Shown here: positions 28,667 through 36,612 of the stretch, one piece after another
How positions within the stretch are numbered: the stretch's first letter is position 1
Layout: the number at the start of each line of letters is the position of its first letter
DNA from: Acinetobacter chinensis
GTDB lineage: Bacteria > Pseudomonadota > Gammaproteobacteria > Pseudomonadales > Moraxellaceae
Direction of reading: 5' to 3'
Assembly: GCF_002165375.2 (NCBI RefSeq)
Contig: NZ_CP032134.1
Span: 62,001 to 126,000 of the forward strand
Length of the DNA stretch: 64,000 bases
Translations under genes and position numbers: made by a program
Notes under the pieces: model-generated
Told to the model about the DNA's origin: nothing
The model's database searches: none
Seen by the model: only the letters and a program-made list of their open reading frames with translations

Positions 28667-29689
28667 ATGTCTAATATACTGGTGACTGGTGGTGCAGGTT
28701 ATATTGGATCGCATACCTGTATTGAACTGTTGAACGCGGGTTATCAGGTTATTGTACTGGATAACCTCAGTAACAGTTCGAAGGAATCCATTCACCGTGT
28801 TGAAACTTTAACTGGTAGAAAAGTTGATTTTATTCAGGGGGATATTCGTGATACAGCGTGCCTGACTCGGATTTTCAGTCAGTTTGTGATTGATGCGGTA
28901 ATCCATTTTGCTGGTTTGAAAGCAGTTGGTGAAAGCCAGCAGAAACCACTCAATTATTTTGACCACAATATCGCAGGCTCCATTCAGCTTGTACAGGCAA
29001 TGCAGCGGGCAGACGTTTTTTCATTGGTATTCAGTTCTTCTGCAACGGTTTACGGTGAGTCCAATCCGTCACCTTATCAGGAAGATATGCCCTTAAGCAT
29101 GCCAAATAATAATTATGGTTATACAAAGCTGATTGTTGAACAACTTTTAGAAAAAACCTCGGTTACTGATGAACGCTGGTCAATTGCACTGTTACGTTAT
29201 TTCAATCCGGTAGGGGCACATCAAAGTGGTGAAATTGGTGAAGATCCATTGGGTATACCAAATAATCTGATGCCTTTTGTGACTCAGGTAGCGATTGGAA
29301 AGCGGAATGAACTGGCAGTTTTTGGGCAGGATTATCCAACAGAAGATGGTACCTGTGAACGGGATTTTATCCATGTTGTTGATCTTGCAAAAGCTCATGT
29401 ATTGGCTGTACAGAACAGACTGAGTGAGACAGGTTGTCGTGCATGGAATATTGGAATGGGTCAGCCTGTTTCAGTTTTAAATCTGATTCATACTTTTGAG
29501 CGTGTAAATGGGGTGAAAGTTCCTTTTAAATTTGTGCAAAGACGGGCGGGTGACCTTGCAAGTTTTTATGCAGACAGCACAAGAGCAAAAAAAGAGTTAA
29601 ACTGGCAAGCAGAACTTAGTCTTGAAGATATGGTCAGAGACAGCTGGAACTGGCAGAAGAAAAATCCTCAAGGTTATCGTAACGATTAG
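28667..29689 (+). CDS. gne1: UDP-glucose/UDP-GlcNAc 4-epimerase (Gne1)
   Basis: A 340-residue extended SDR epimerase with the NAD loop VTGGAGYIGSHTCIELL, the catalytic Ser in FSSSATVYG, the YxxxK pair in YGYTKLIVEQLLEKT and the substrate segment RYFNPVGAHQSGEIGEDP. It makes UDP-Gal and probably UDP-GalNAc, which could supply one of the still unassigned repeat-unit sugars. Last gene of the plus-strand capsule operon, followed by a strong terminator. Confidence 0.93.
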   Translation: MSNILVTGGAGYIGSHTCIELLNAGYQVIVLDNLSNSSKESIHRVETLTGRKVDFIQGDIRDTACLTRIFSQFVIDAVIHFAGLKAVGESQQKPLNYFDHNIAGSIQLVQAMQRADVFSLVFSSSATVYGESNPSPYQEDMPLSMPNNNYGYTKLIVEQLLEKTSVTDERWSIALLRYFNPVGAHQSGEIGEDPLGIPNNLMPFVTQVAIGKRNELAVFGQDYPTEDGTCERDFIHVVDLAKAHVLAVQNRLSETGCRAWNIGMGQPVSVLNLIHTFERVNGVKVPFKFVQRRAGDLASFYADSTRAKKELNWQAELSLEDMVRDSWNWQKKNPQGYRND

Positions 29690-29713
29690 TATCTGATTTT
29701 ATTGTGACCTGAA

Positions 29714-29750
29714 GAAAAAATAAGGAGTCTTAATGACTCCTTATTTTTTT
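29714..29750. terminator. Bidirectional terminator between gne1 and pgm
   Basis: A-run, stem ATAAGGAGTC/GACTCCTTAT with a TTAAT loop, T-run. It serves convergent gne1 and pgm. Confidence 0.92.
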
Positions 29751-29755
29751 GTTGA

Positions 29756-31126
29756 TCAGCCCTGAATCAGACTGGTCAGCAAATCAATATAATGCTGCAT
29801 TGGCTGAGGATTCTGATCACGACGGCTTTCAATATTCAGACGTAATAACGGTTCAGTATTGGATGCACGTACATTCAGGCGCCATGCGCCAAAGTCCAGA
29901 CTGACTCCATCAGTACGGTCAATGGCAGGTTGCTGATCGGCAAAGTAATCGAAAATTTTCTGAATGGTCTGCTGAGTATCCTGGACTTTGAAATTGATTT
30001 CACCACTGCATGGGAATTTCTGAATCATATCTTCAACCAGGGATGACAAAGTCTGTCTTTTTTCAGAAAGAACCGATACCGCGAGTAACCATGGAATCAT
30101 GCCGCTGTCACAATATGCAAAGTCACGGAAATAATGATGCGCACTCATTTCACCGCCATAAACAGCATTGTGTTCACGCATTACATCTTTAATAAAAGCA
30201 TGTCCTGATTTGGACTGTACCGCGATGCCTTGATACTGCTCAGTAATATCCAGGGTATTCCACACCAGTCGTGGATCATGCACAATTTTTTCATCTGCCT
30301 GTTTCAGCAGGAAAGCCTGAGCCAGAAGACCGACAATGTAATAGCCTTCAATAAACTGTCCTTTTTCATCAAACAGGAAACAGCGGTCAAAGTCGCCATC
30401 CCAGGCAATGCCCATATCTGCTTTATGTTCCAGTACAGCAACAGATGTACTGCCACGGTTTTCAATCAGAATCGGGTTGGGAATACCATTTGGGAATGTA
30501 CCATCAGGATCATGATGAATTTTAATAAATTCAACAGGAATCTGTAATGCCTTAAATTTTTCTTCAATGGCATCAATAACATGACCTGCTGCACCATTAC
30601 CAGCATTGACCACCAGTTTTAATGGCTGGATTCTGGCAGGGTCAATATAGTTCATCAGATGTTCAGTAAATTCAGGCAGAATATTGTATTTCTGAGTGCT
30701 GCCTTTAATTGTTACTTCTTTAAATTCAGCACTTTCAGCAAGTTTCTGAATATCTTTCAGCCCTGTATCTGCACTGATTGGTCGTGAGTTTTCACGGACA
30801 AGCTTCATCCCGTTATAATCCATTGGATTATGACTGGCGGTCACTTCAATGCCACCCTGAACATCCAGGTGAAAAGCACCAAAATAGACTTCTTCTGTTC
30901 CCGTCATGCCCAGATCAAGTACATTGACCCCAGCATCATTCAGACCCTGAATGGTTGCCTGCTTCAGGCTTTCGCTGGTCAGGCGGACATCACTGCCAAT
31001 CACGATGGTGCGGGGCTGATAAATCTGACCGTAGGCACGTCCTATTTTGTAGGCGATATCTTCATTTAGTTCTGAGCCGAGTTTACCGCGGATATCATAA
31101 GCTTTAAAACAGGTGAGTTCAGACAT
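29756..31126 (-). CDS. pgm: Phosphoglucomutase/phosphomannomutase
   Basis: A 456-residue alpha-D-phosphohexomutase that converts Glc-6-P to Glc-1-P for GalU (and possibly Man-6-P to Man-1-P). Domains in order: phosphoserine loop TASHNPMDYNG (catalytic Ser98), metal loop DGDFDRC near residue 240, sugar-binding loop GGEMSAHHYF near 325 and phosphate loop RASNTEPLLRLN near 425. It reads toward gne1. A Tn7-family transposon end lies only 40 bp upstream of its start codon, so its native promoter has been separated from it and it may now depend on one in the transposon end. Confidence 0.95.
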   Translation of the reverse strand: MSELTCFKAYDIRGKLGSELNEDIAYKIGRAYGQIYQPRTIVIGSDVRLTSESLKQATIQGLNDAGVNVLDLGMTGTEEVYFGAFHLDVQGGIEVTASHNPMDYNGMKLVRENSRPISADTGLKDIQKLAESAEFKEVTIKGSTQKYNILPEFTEHLMNYIDPARIQPLKLVVNAGNGAAGHVIDAIEEKFKALQIPVEFIKIHHDPDGTFPNGIPNPILIENRGSTSVAVLEHKADMGIAWDGDFDRCFLFDEKGQFIEGYYIVGLLAQAFLLKQADEKIVHDPRLVWNTLDITEQYQGIAVQSKSGHAFIKDVMREHNAVYGGEMSAHHYFRDFAYCDSGMIPWLLAVSVLSEKRQTLSSLVEDMIQKFPCSGEINFKVQDTQQTIQKIFDYFADQQPAIDRTDGVSLDFGAWRLNVRASNTEPLLRLNIESRRDQNPQPMQHYIDLLTSLIQG

Positions 31127-31160
31127 CTTTTTTCTCTTAAAATACAGTGAAAAAAGGGCT

Positions 31161-31165
31161 GAAAT
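31161..31165. other. Putative 5-bp target-site duplication
   Basis: GAAAT directly abuts the TGT terminus of the transposon left end. Tn7-type insertion duplicates 5 bp. The second copy would lie past base 64,000, so this cannot be confirmed here. Confidence 0.45.
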
Positions 31166-31316
31166 TGTAGTCAGACAAAATAGTTATTAACTCATGATTA
31201 TTATAAATCAATAGGTTAGTTGTAATTAAATTGTCATTTATTACAAAAAAGTTATTAACCATCGCATGTCAATTATTATTCAAAAAAATAAAATTAACAA
31301 AATAGTTGTTAACTGA
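31166..31316. mobile_element. Left end of a Tn7-family transposon with three TnsB-type sites
   Basis: The terminus TGTAGTCAGACAAAATAG closely follows the Tn7 end (TGTGGGCGGACAAAATAG). Three same-direction repeats of the TnsB-binding sequence are seen: about 31173-31193 (ACAAAATAGTTATTAACT), 31241-31260 (ACAAAAAAGTTATTAACC) and 31295-31316 (ACAAAATAGTTGTTAACTG). Three spaced sites within 150 bp is the Tn7 left-end layout; the right end has four overlapping sites. tnsE faces this end and tnsC/tnsB lie far to the right, agreeing with left. Confidence 0.88.
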
Positions 31317-31355
31317 CTACTGAAGTTACCAGCCTTTTCTCTTTGATTCAGTTTA

Positions 31356-31387
31356 TTTTAGCATCTAAATTAATTGAGATGCTAAAA
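31356..31387. terminator. Terminator-like hairpin downstream of the CBASS operon
   Basis: Inverted repeat TTTTAGCATCT/AGATGCTAAAA with a 10-nt loop, 27 bp past the end of the exonuclease gene. It would end the minus-strand CBASS transcript before the transposon end. Confidence 0.6.
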
Positions 31388-31413
31388 CATGATTTCAGGA
31401 CTCAAAATATTAT

Positions 31414-31962
31414 TTATTTTGAGCAATTTAACTCATAAACTAATCTGAATAGTTCTGCTTGGTATTTTGCATCATGCAAAGCATTATGATCACCTTGTAA
31501 GGTCGGATGTACATATTTATCTATTGAGCTTGATTTTGTATCGTGCCAACTACATTTTGTAGCGCCCATAAAAAGAGCTTTGATATCTATGGCTGAAATG
31601 CCGAAAGGATTTCTATTCAAATATTTCAAAAAATAAAAATTTATAAAGGACCAATCGAATGGGGCATTAAGCCCTACAAAAACAGGAGCAGCATTCTCAG
31701 GCATATTTTGAATCAGCCAATTTTCAAATTGAGACATAGCCTCTTTTGGTGGGAGTCCTGCTTTACTTGCATGTTCTAAAGTTATGCCTGAGACTTTTAG
31801 GGCTTCTTCAATTGCTTTATCACTAATTGGTTGGAGCATTATTGTAAATTCAACCGCAGGATTATATACAAAACATGCTCCTATTGTCAGCATACTGTGT
31901 TCACCAACAATAGGACCAGCTGTTTCAATATCAACAGAAATAAAGATTTCTTTCTTGCCCAT
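31414..31962 (-). CDS. DEDDh 3'-5' exonuclease of the CBASS operon (Cap18-like)
   Basis: A 182-residue exonuclease of the DnaQ/RNase T fold: Exo I SVDIETAGP (Asp-x-Glu near residues 10-12), Exo II NAPFDWSFI (Asp near 108) and Exo III HNALHDAKYQAELF (His and Asp five apart, near 160-165). Nucleases of this kind occur as accessory genes in some CBASS operons (called Cap18). It is last in the operon, 28 bp after the TRIP13-like gene, with a strong GGAAGGAG RBS. It may trim DNA or act on nucleotide signals; its true substrate is unknown. Confidence 0.82.
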   Translation of the reverse strand: MGKKEIFISVDIETAGPIVGEHSMLTIGACFVYNPAVEFTIMLQPISDKAIEEALKVSGITLEHASKAGLPPKEAMSQFENWLIQNMPENAAPVFVGLNAPFDWSFINFYFLKYLNRNPFGISAIDIKALFMGATKCSWHDTKSSSIDKYVHPTLQGDHNALHDAKYQAELFRLVYELNCSK

Positions 31963-31990
31963 TATTATGCTCCTTCCAACTAAGATTTCT

Positions 31991-32887
31991 TTATCCAGCC
32001 ATTATAGGTGAGGGTTTAAGTTTACTAAGCGCTTGATGAAAATGTGAAATTGTTAATTCTGATTCAGGAAATGCTAACGCAACTGCTGTTGGATATAAAC
32101 GAGTACGAATATCTGAATATGTCCAACCTGGTTCTTCACCATGAGGGGCTGTCACACTTACTAATTCTGCAATATCATTCTCTGAAAAGTTGATATCTGA
32201 TAAGTCTTTGGTAAAAAGCTCATGTCGCTCTTCATTTGATGGGCGAACAAATTCTTCTACAATTGAGGCTCTACGCAAGACAGCAGCATCTAGGGCAGCT
32301 AATCTATTGGTACATAAGATCGCAAATATCCGTCCACCATGTTTTCTCAAATCATCAATAGCCTGAATTAAAGTATTAACACCGACTTTATCTTCATGAT
32401 GGCTATTTTCTTGGCTTCGAGATGCTCCAAGTGAATCACCTTCATCAATAATAAGAAATGCTCGACCATTCCCACTGCCAATCGATCTAGTGATCTCATC
32501 GAATGCTTGTGAAATTAGAGTACCCATTTCACCAACTTTACCAGTTCCTCTAACTTTATTACTTAATTTAAATAGTAGAGCATCTTCAATTTTAGCATCA
32601 CGGGCTAATCGATTGACAATTGCCTCAGCATTTGCAGTTTTACCAGTACCAACATCACCATGGAAAATAGCTAATGGATATTGATCAGCAAGAAGATCAA
32701 TTAATGCAATTTTCTTACCATGCTTCTGTTTGCTCCAGAGCTCTAACTCATCAACTTGCAGTAAGAGCTGTACTTGCTTTTTGATACGAGCATATCTTGA
32801 TTCAAAACCAAGTAATTTATTAGCTAAATCATCAAATTGTTTAATTGGTAAATCTGCTTTAATTTCAAAAACTGTTGATTTGCTCAT
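31991..32887 (-). CDS. cap6: AAA+ ATPase, TRIP13/Pch2-like (Cap6)
   Basis: In type III CBASS this ATPase remodels the HORMA protein, switching it from closed to open to shut down signalling when no phage is present. The 298-residue protein has Walker A FHGDVGTGKTANAEAI (about residues 74-89), Walker B AFLIIDEGDSLG (about 142-153), sensor-1 LCTNRLAALD and the arginine-finger segment VLRRASIVEEF. The start overlaps the HORMA gene stop (ATGA), so the two are coupled. The family is soluble and hexameric. Confidence 0.88.
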   Translation of the reverse strand: MSKSTVFEIKADLPIKQFDDLANKLLGFESRYARIKKQVQLLLQVDELELWSKQKHGKKIALIDLLADQYPLAIFHGDVGTGKTANAEAIVNRLARDAKIEDALLFKLSNKVRGTGKVGEMGTLISQAFDEITRSIGSGNGRAFLIIDEGDSLGASRSQENSHHEDKVGVNTLIQAIDDLRKHGGRIFAILCTNRLAALDAAVLRRASIVEEFVRPSNEERHELFTKDLSDINFSENDIAELVSVTAPHGEEPGWTYSDIRTRLYPTAVALAFPESELTISHFHQALSKLKPSPIMAG

Positions 32888-33381
32888 GAATAATCGCTCC
32901 TATTTGCACCATAACCATTACTGCTGTAGCCACGTTCCCCAACTGCTGAGAGGCTACTATGATTTGTACTTTCTGTTGTTGATACCCAAGTTATTTCAAA
33001 TGGTAATTTAGAAACTTTATCTGATTCACTACGATATTTATCTGTATGTGACAATATAATTCTAACTCGGCCATCTGGTGTGTGAGGCCACATTACTCCA
33101 CCTGGTCTTTCTGAACCTGATGCATTTTCAGTTTGAAATGTATATTGAATAGCTCTGATTTCTGAGCCATAGGAATTTATTAAGGTCACATCAACTTTAG
33201 ATAAATAGTCATTTTTTGCTAACAGCTCAATATCATGAGCATATTCTTTAGCTTCAGACTCAGTTATTGCCTTTGTACTACTTGCGATCATAACTAAATC
33301 TGCTTTGATGCTACGTACAACTTTTTCAACATCAGCAAAAGTATAACTAGTGGTATAGGTGCTGGAATTAGACGAACTCAT
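32884..33381 (-). CDS. cap7: Bacterial HORMA-domain protein (Cap7)
   Basis: A 165-residue protein that I read as a bacterial HORMA protein: N-terminal TSYTFADVEKVVRSIKADLVMIASST, a helical core, then the beta-rich C-terminal half (VTLINSYGSEIRAIQYTF, RVRIILSHTDKY) and a disordered Ser/Gly/Tyr-rich tail that could be the safety-belt or closure segment. HORMA sequence similarity is weak, so the call leans on the order CD-NTase, HORMA, TRIP13, which defines type III CBASS. It would sense a phage protein and switch on the cyclase. Confidence 0.78.
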   Translation of the reverse strand: MSSSNSSTYTTSYTFADVEKVVRSIKADLVMIASSTKAITESEAKEYAHDIELLAKNDYLSKVDVTLINSYGSEIRAIQYTFQTENASGSERPGGVMWPHTPDGRVRIILSHTDKYRSESDKVSKLPFEITWVSTTESTNHSSLSAVGERGYSSNGYGANRSDYS

Positions 33382-33383
33382 TT

Positions 33384-34331
33384 TTAATCCTTAATTTTGA
33401 ATTTATTACCAAAAACTTCTTTCCAAATATCAATATCGTCTTCTACTGAAGCATAATTTGCGGTTTCCCATGCTTTTAAGGCTATATTGACAATTTGCTC
33501 TTTTTCGTTTGGAGTTATTCGCGAGGCCACATTATTTTCATGATTCGCAGGATCAATAATTACAACTGGATCAGAAAAATATTTCTCTGTCTTTGCTGAG
33601 TTCTCAGGAAAATCGATACGTTTATTTAGTTCACTTTGTGCTATAAACCCCAAGAATTCTCTAAAACGTTGCTCAATATTTTGAGTCGGCCCGTCACGAT
33701 CTTGTAAATAAGCTAAAATCAACTCGATATGAAAAGACTTGAGTCCAGGAGGACACGCAAAATTTTTCCACCGCTTTGCCATACGTACTAAAGTTCGATA
33801 GTGTTTATCTGAATTTTTTCTATCTTGGATAAATTGAATATGACAAGGGGCACAAGTCAAATTTCTTTCTTTGGACTTAAGATCATATTGCCAGCCATGA
33901 TTTGGATCTGATTCATCTTGAATAACAGGAACGATATCAACACTGATACCACTTTTGACAAAGGTTACTGTCGCAGCTCTTCGTTGGATTTCAAAGTCTT
34001 CAACTGCCTTAGTAGGATAAATTTTTGTTAGTAACGAGTAAATTAGATCATTAAGATTATCTAAAGTTGTATCATCAATATTTTTACCATCTATATAGAA
34101 CACAACGTCAACATCGATATCATCCTCTGCTGTTTTTTTTAGAATTGTGAACTTAGCAAACGAGCCAGCTTTGACTACCTTTTTTACTTTTAAGTCAGAG
34201 TTTACTGTTATATGTTTACGCAGTTCAGCAATCAAATTATCAACTTGTGCATGATATTCTTTACGTTTTTCAGAAGATAAACGCAAAATATTGCCATCAT
34301 AGTATTGGAGATCTGAATTTTTAAGTGACAT
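33384..34331 (-). CDS. CD-NTase (cGAS-like oligonucleotide cyclase) of type III CBASS
   Basis: Makes a cyclic oligonucleotide alarm signal on phage infection. The 315-residue protein has the nucleotidyltransferase active site: GSFAKFT at 56-62, the acidic strand DIDVDV at 71-76, and a third Asp in SVDIVPVI (Asp132). A second conserved block, CAPCHIQFIQDRK followed by VRMAKRWKNF, is typical of CBASS cyclases. Type III systems usually carry clade C enzymes; I have not proven the clade. It starts 20 bp after the effector gene and precedes the HORMA gene by 2 bp. Confidence 0.9.
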   Translation of the reverse strand: MSLKNSDLQYYDGNILRLSSEKRKEYHAQVDNLIAELRKHITVNSDLKVKKVVKAGSFAKFTILKKTAEDDIDVDVVFYIDGKNIDDTTLDNLNDLIYSLLTKIYPTKAVEDFEIQRRAATVTFVKSGISVDIVPVIQDESDPNHGWQYDLKSKERNLTCAPCHIQFIQDRKNSDKHYRTLVRMAKRWKNFACPPGLKSFHIELILAYLQDRDGPTQNIEQRFREFLGFIAQSELNKRIDFPENSAKTEKYFSDPVVIIDPANHENNVASRITPNEKEQIVNIALKAWETANYASVEDDIDIWKEVFGNKFKIKD

Positions 34332-34350
34332 TCTGATAGGTTTCCCAAAG

Positions 34351-35886
34351 TTAGTTATTAAGAGTTAATCCATAAGCAATATAATCTGCTGTTACTGCTG
34401 CCGCAGCTTTTGCTGCTAAATCATGAAAGCGATTGTCTTTTGTGGAGTCCCCAAAGTCGCTAATTCCCCTAATCATCAACACAGGCTTTTTGTGGTTAGC
34501 ACAAGCTGCAAATACTCCTGCACCTTCCATCTCAGCGACTTCTATTTTTCCATTAAGCTCTTTCAAAGCTCTAAATTTTTCTGGATCGCGAAGAAGCTTC
34601 TCACCACTTCCAATTGTGGCTGTCTTAGGCATAACACTTTTAGCGACTGGTCCAATTTCAATGTTCTCTGGAAAATTGATTTCTAAGGCCTCATAGCTTT
34701 GAATTAAACGATTTTCTACAGAACTTTTATTAGATAAATATGTATTAACTTCCTGCCTAACTTTTAAATCTAACTCTGTACTTCTAGAGCGGTGTTCCGT
34801 AACCCCGCCTTCAATTAGAGCAGCTCCCTCATACGCAACAACCCGTTCAGATAAGACTACTTCACCTAAAGAACATTTTTCTCGCATTCCCGCAGCAATA
34901 CCTAACATGATTACATTCTTGGGTTGTAATTCGCTTAGTAATGTAGATGTAATTGAAGATGCATCTACATTTCCTGGACCTGCAAAAGATGCTATTGCAC
35001 AATTTGCACGCACTCCATTATTTCGAATAATTACTGTCTTCCAAACATGAAGCCCGATACTAGTAATAAAGGGCTGAGTATCTTCACTAATATTTAATGC
35101 CTGTCTTGCTGCTGATAGCTCAACTGGTAAAGCTGTTAAGACTAATACATCTGGTGGAAGAGCCGCTAATCGAGCTTGTTCTTCTTCATGAAAGATTGTG
35201 ATAATTCTCTTTGATATTTGTGAGAAATCTAATACAGGCTCTTCTAGAGTAATAGCTGAAATACTTTTTACTACCGACAAACCAGTATTTTGCATGTAAG
35301 TTAAAGGAGCTTCACGAAATTTCTGAAGGACACCTAATGCACCCTTTCCATCTTCTTTATTTGCTCCCAGTTGAAGATCAAGGGGTAAAACAGGTAGTGA
35401 TTTCTTTGCCATTTTGTGGGCTCTATCTAATACACCTTTACCACCACCTAGAGCTATCATTGCTGTAGCATGCTCTATTTGTTCTTCGCCGACATTGCTT
35501 CCAGTTAGGATCTCATCATCGATACAGATATGCTCAGCAATACCACGAGCTATCATGCTATTCAAAAGCTGACGCTGTTCAACGTTTGTTTTATTTTGTA
35601 ACCGATCATTTGATGCAACAATCTTTAGACGTACATCGTTATTATTTTCTTTGGTTAATTCATTGATCTTTCTTGCAATAGTCCAATCAAACAGTAAAGG
35701 TTTTTGATTTTCATTAACTGGTTCAGCTGAAAAATAGCCAACAAAACTTCCACCTGAATTAATTATTTCTGTAACAAGAGTTTCAACAAATGCATGTGCC
35801 TTATCAATTTGGTCATCATTTGTAGCATTAGAAATACTCCCTGCCAGTAGAATGCAGCTATCAGAAAGCATATGAGAGTCGTTCAT
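34351..35886 (-). CDS. CBASS effector: SLOG-like sensor fused to a nucleoside phosphorylase (putative ATP nucleosidase)
   Basis: A 511-residue two-domain protein heading the CBASS operon. Residues ~8-190 look like a SLOG/STALD-type ligand-binding Rossmann domain, with IALGGGKGVLDRAHKMAKKSLPVLPLDL around the glycine loop at 147-151. Residues ~246-511 are a PNP/MTAN-type phosphorylase domain, with MLGIAAGMREKCSLGEVVLSERV and the purine-site segment EVAEMEGAGVFAACANHKKPVLMIRGISDFGD. Phosphorylase-fold effectors of this kind in CBASS and Detocs systems split ATP at the glycosidic bond. I infer that the cyclic nucleotide binds the SLOG part and unleashes ATP depletion. The usual type III nuclease effector NucC is absent. 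Confidence 0.85.
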   Translation of the reverse strand: MNDSHMLSDSCILLAGSISNATNDDQIDKAHAFVETLVTEIINSGGSFVGYFSAEPVNENQKPLLFDWTIARKINELTKENNNDVRLKIVASNDRLQNKTNVEQRQLLNSMIARGIAEHICIDDEILTGSNVGEEQIEHATAMIALGGGKGVLDRAHKMAKKSLPVLPLDLQLGANKEDGKGALGVLQKFREAPLTYMQNTGLSVVKSISAITLEEPVLDFSQISKRIITIFHEEEQARLAALPPDVLVLTALPVELSAARQALNISEDTQPFITSIGLHVWKTVIIRNNGVRANCAIASFAGPGNVDASSITSTLLSELQPKNVIMLGIAAGMREKCSLGEVVLSERVVAYEGAALIEGGVTEHRSRSTELDLKVRQEVNTYLSNKSSVENRLIQSYEALEINFPENIEIGPVAKSVMPKTATIGSGEKLLRDPEKFRALKELNGKIEVAEMEGAGVFAACANHKKPVLMIRGISDFGDSTKDNRFHDLAAKAAAAVTADYIAYGLTLNN

Positions 35887-36074
35887 TTTAAGCCCAGTTA
35901 TTTCTATTGATGCAATGAGTACTATTTTTGAGTAATCATTATTATTAAGTTTAGTAGTTTGATATAAGAGTTTATTACATACTTATATAACTAATTTTTT
36001 AGTTGGGATGACTGTTTCTAATTGCAAGGGTGGTGGTAAAATTTTATTCGATTTTTCTGAGGGGTTGATTAATT

Positions 36075-36551
36075 ATGGCAAGTAATATTAGTTCTGAGCA
36101 GGCTGTAGAGCATGCTTGGAAATATTTTGAATTACATTCTAATCAGAGAATAACCTTATTTAATTATTTTCTTTTTATTATGGCAGGTTTGGGTACAGCT
36201 GTTGGAGTAATTCTTCAATCTTCAAACAAATTTTCATATGTTGGTATTTTCATTAGTATATTTATCATTGTTGTATCTGTGGTTTTTTGGAAGCTCGATC
36301 AAAGAACCTCTTTTCTTATTAAGCAATCTGAGCAAGTTTTTAAAAAACTAGAAAGAAATTCTTCAATTGATATTGGGATATTCTGTAATGAGGATGCTAA
36401 TTTAGAAAGAGCCAATAAGAATAAAGCTTTTGTTAATCAAATTATTACGTATGGTTTATTGTTTAGATCAACTTTCTTTATCACTGGATTGGTTGGTGTC
36501 ATAGGGGTTTTAATTTTTTACATGAAGATTATAGGTTATATCGTACTATAA
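36075..36551 (+). CDS. Small membrane protein next to CBASS, unknown function
   Basis: A 158-residue protein with a soluble N-terminus, a helix pair at about residues 28-46 and 52-71, a charged cytoplasmic middle (LDQRTSFLIKQSEQVFKKLERNSS to about 120) and a last strongly hydrophobic segment at about 130-155. I do not recognise the family; the layout (two helices, a cytosolic helical stretch, then one or two helices) resembles small bacterial membrane effectors in defence islands. It is transcribed away from the CBASS operon across a 188-bp gap and convergent with tnsE. AT-rich like the CBASS genes. Confidence 0.65.
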   Translation: MASNISSEQAVEHAWKYFELHSNQRITLFNYFLFIMAGLGTAVGVILQSSNKFSYVGIFISIFIIVVSVVFWKLDQRTSFLIKQSEQVFKKLERNSSIDIGIFCNEDANLERANKNKAFVNQIITYGLLFRSTFFITGLVGVIGVLIFYMKIIGYIVL

Positions 36552-36612
36552 TCTTCATTAATTTAATTGTTTAATATTTTTTAAATAACATTTTAATTTA
36601 AATTAAGTTTTT

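Noticed and set aside
31127..31165. Part of the transposon upstream of pgm
   Set aside because: The TnsB-type repeats and TGT terminus place the element boundary at 31166; these 39 bases are host sequence.
34351..35886. Stand-alone metabolic nucleoside phosphorylase
   Set aside because: The fused SLOG-like domain and the operon with CD-NTase, HORMA and TRIP13 genes make an immune effector far more likely.
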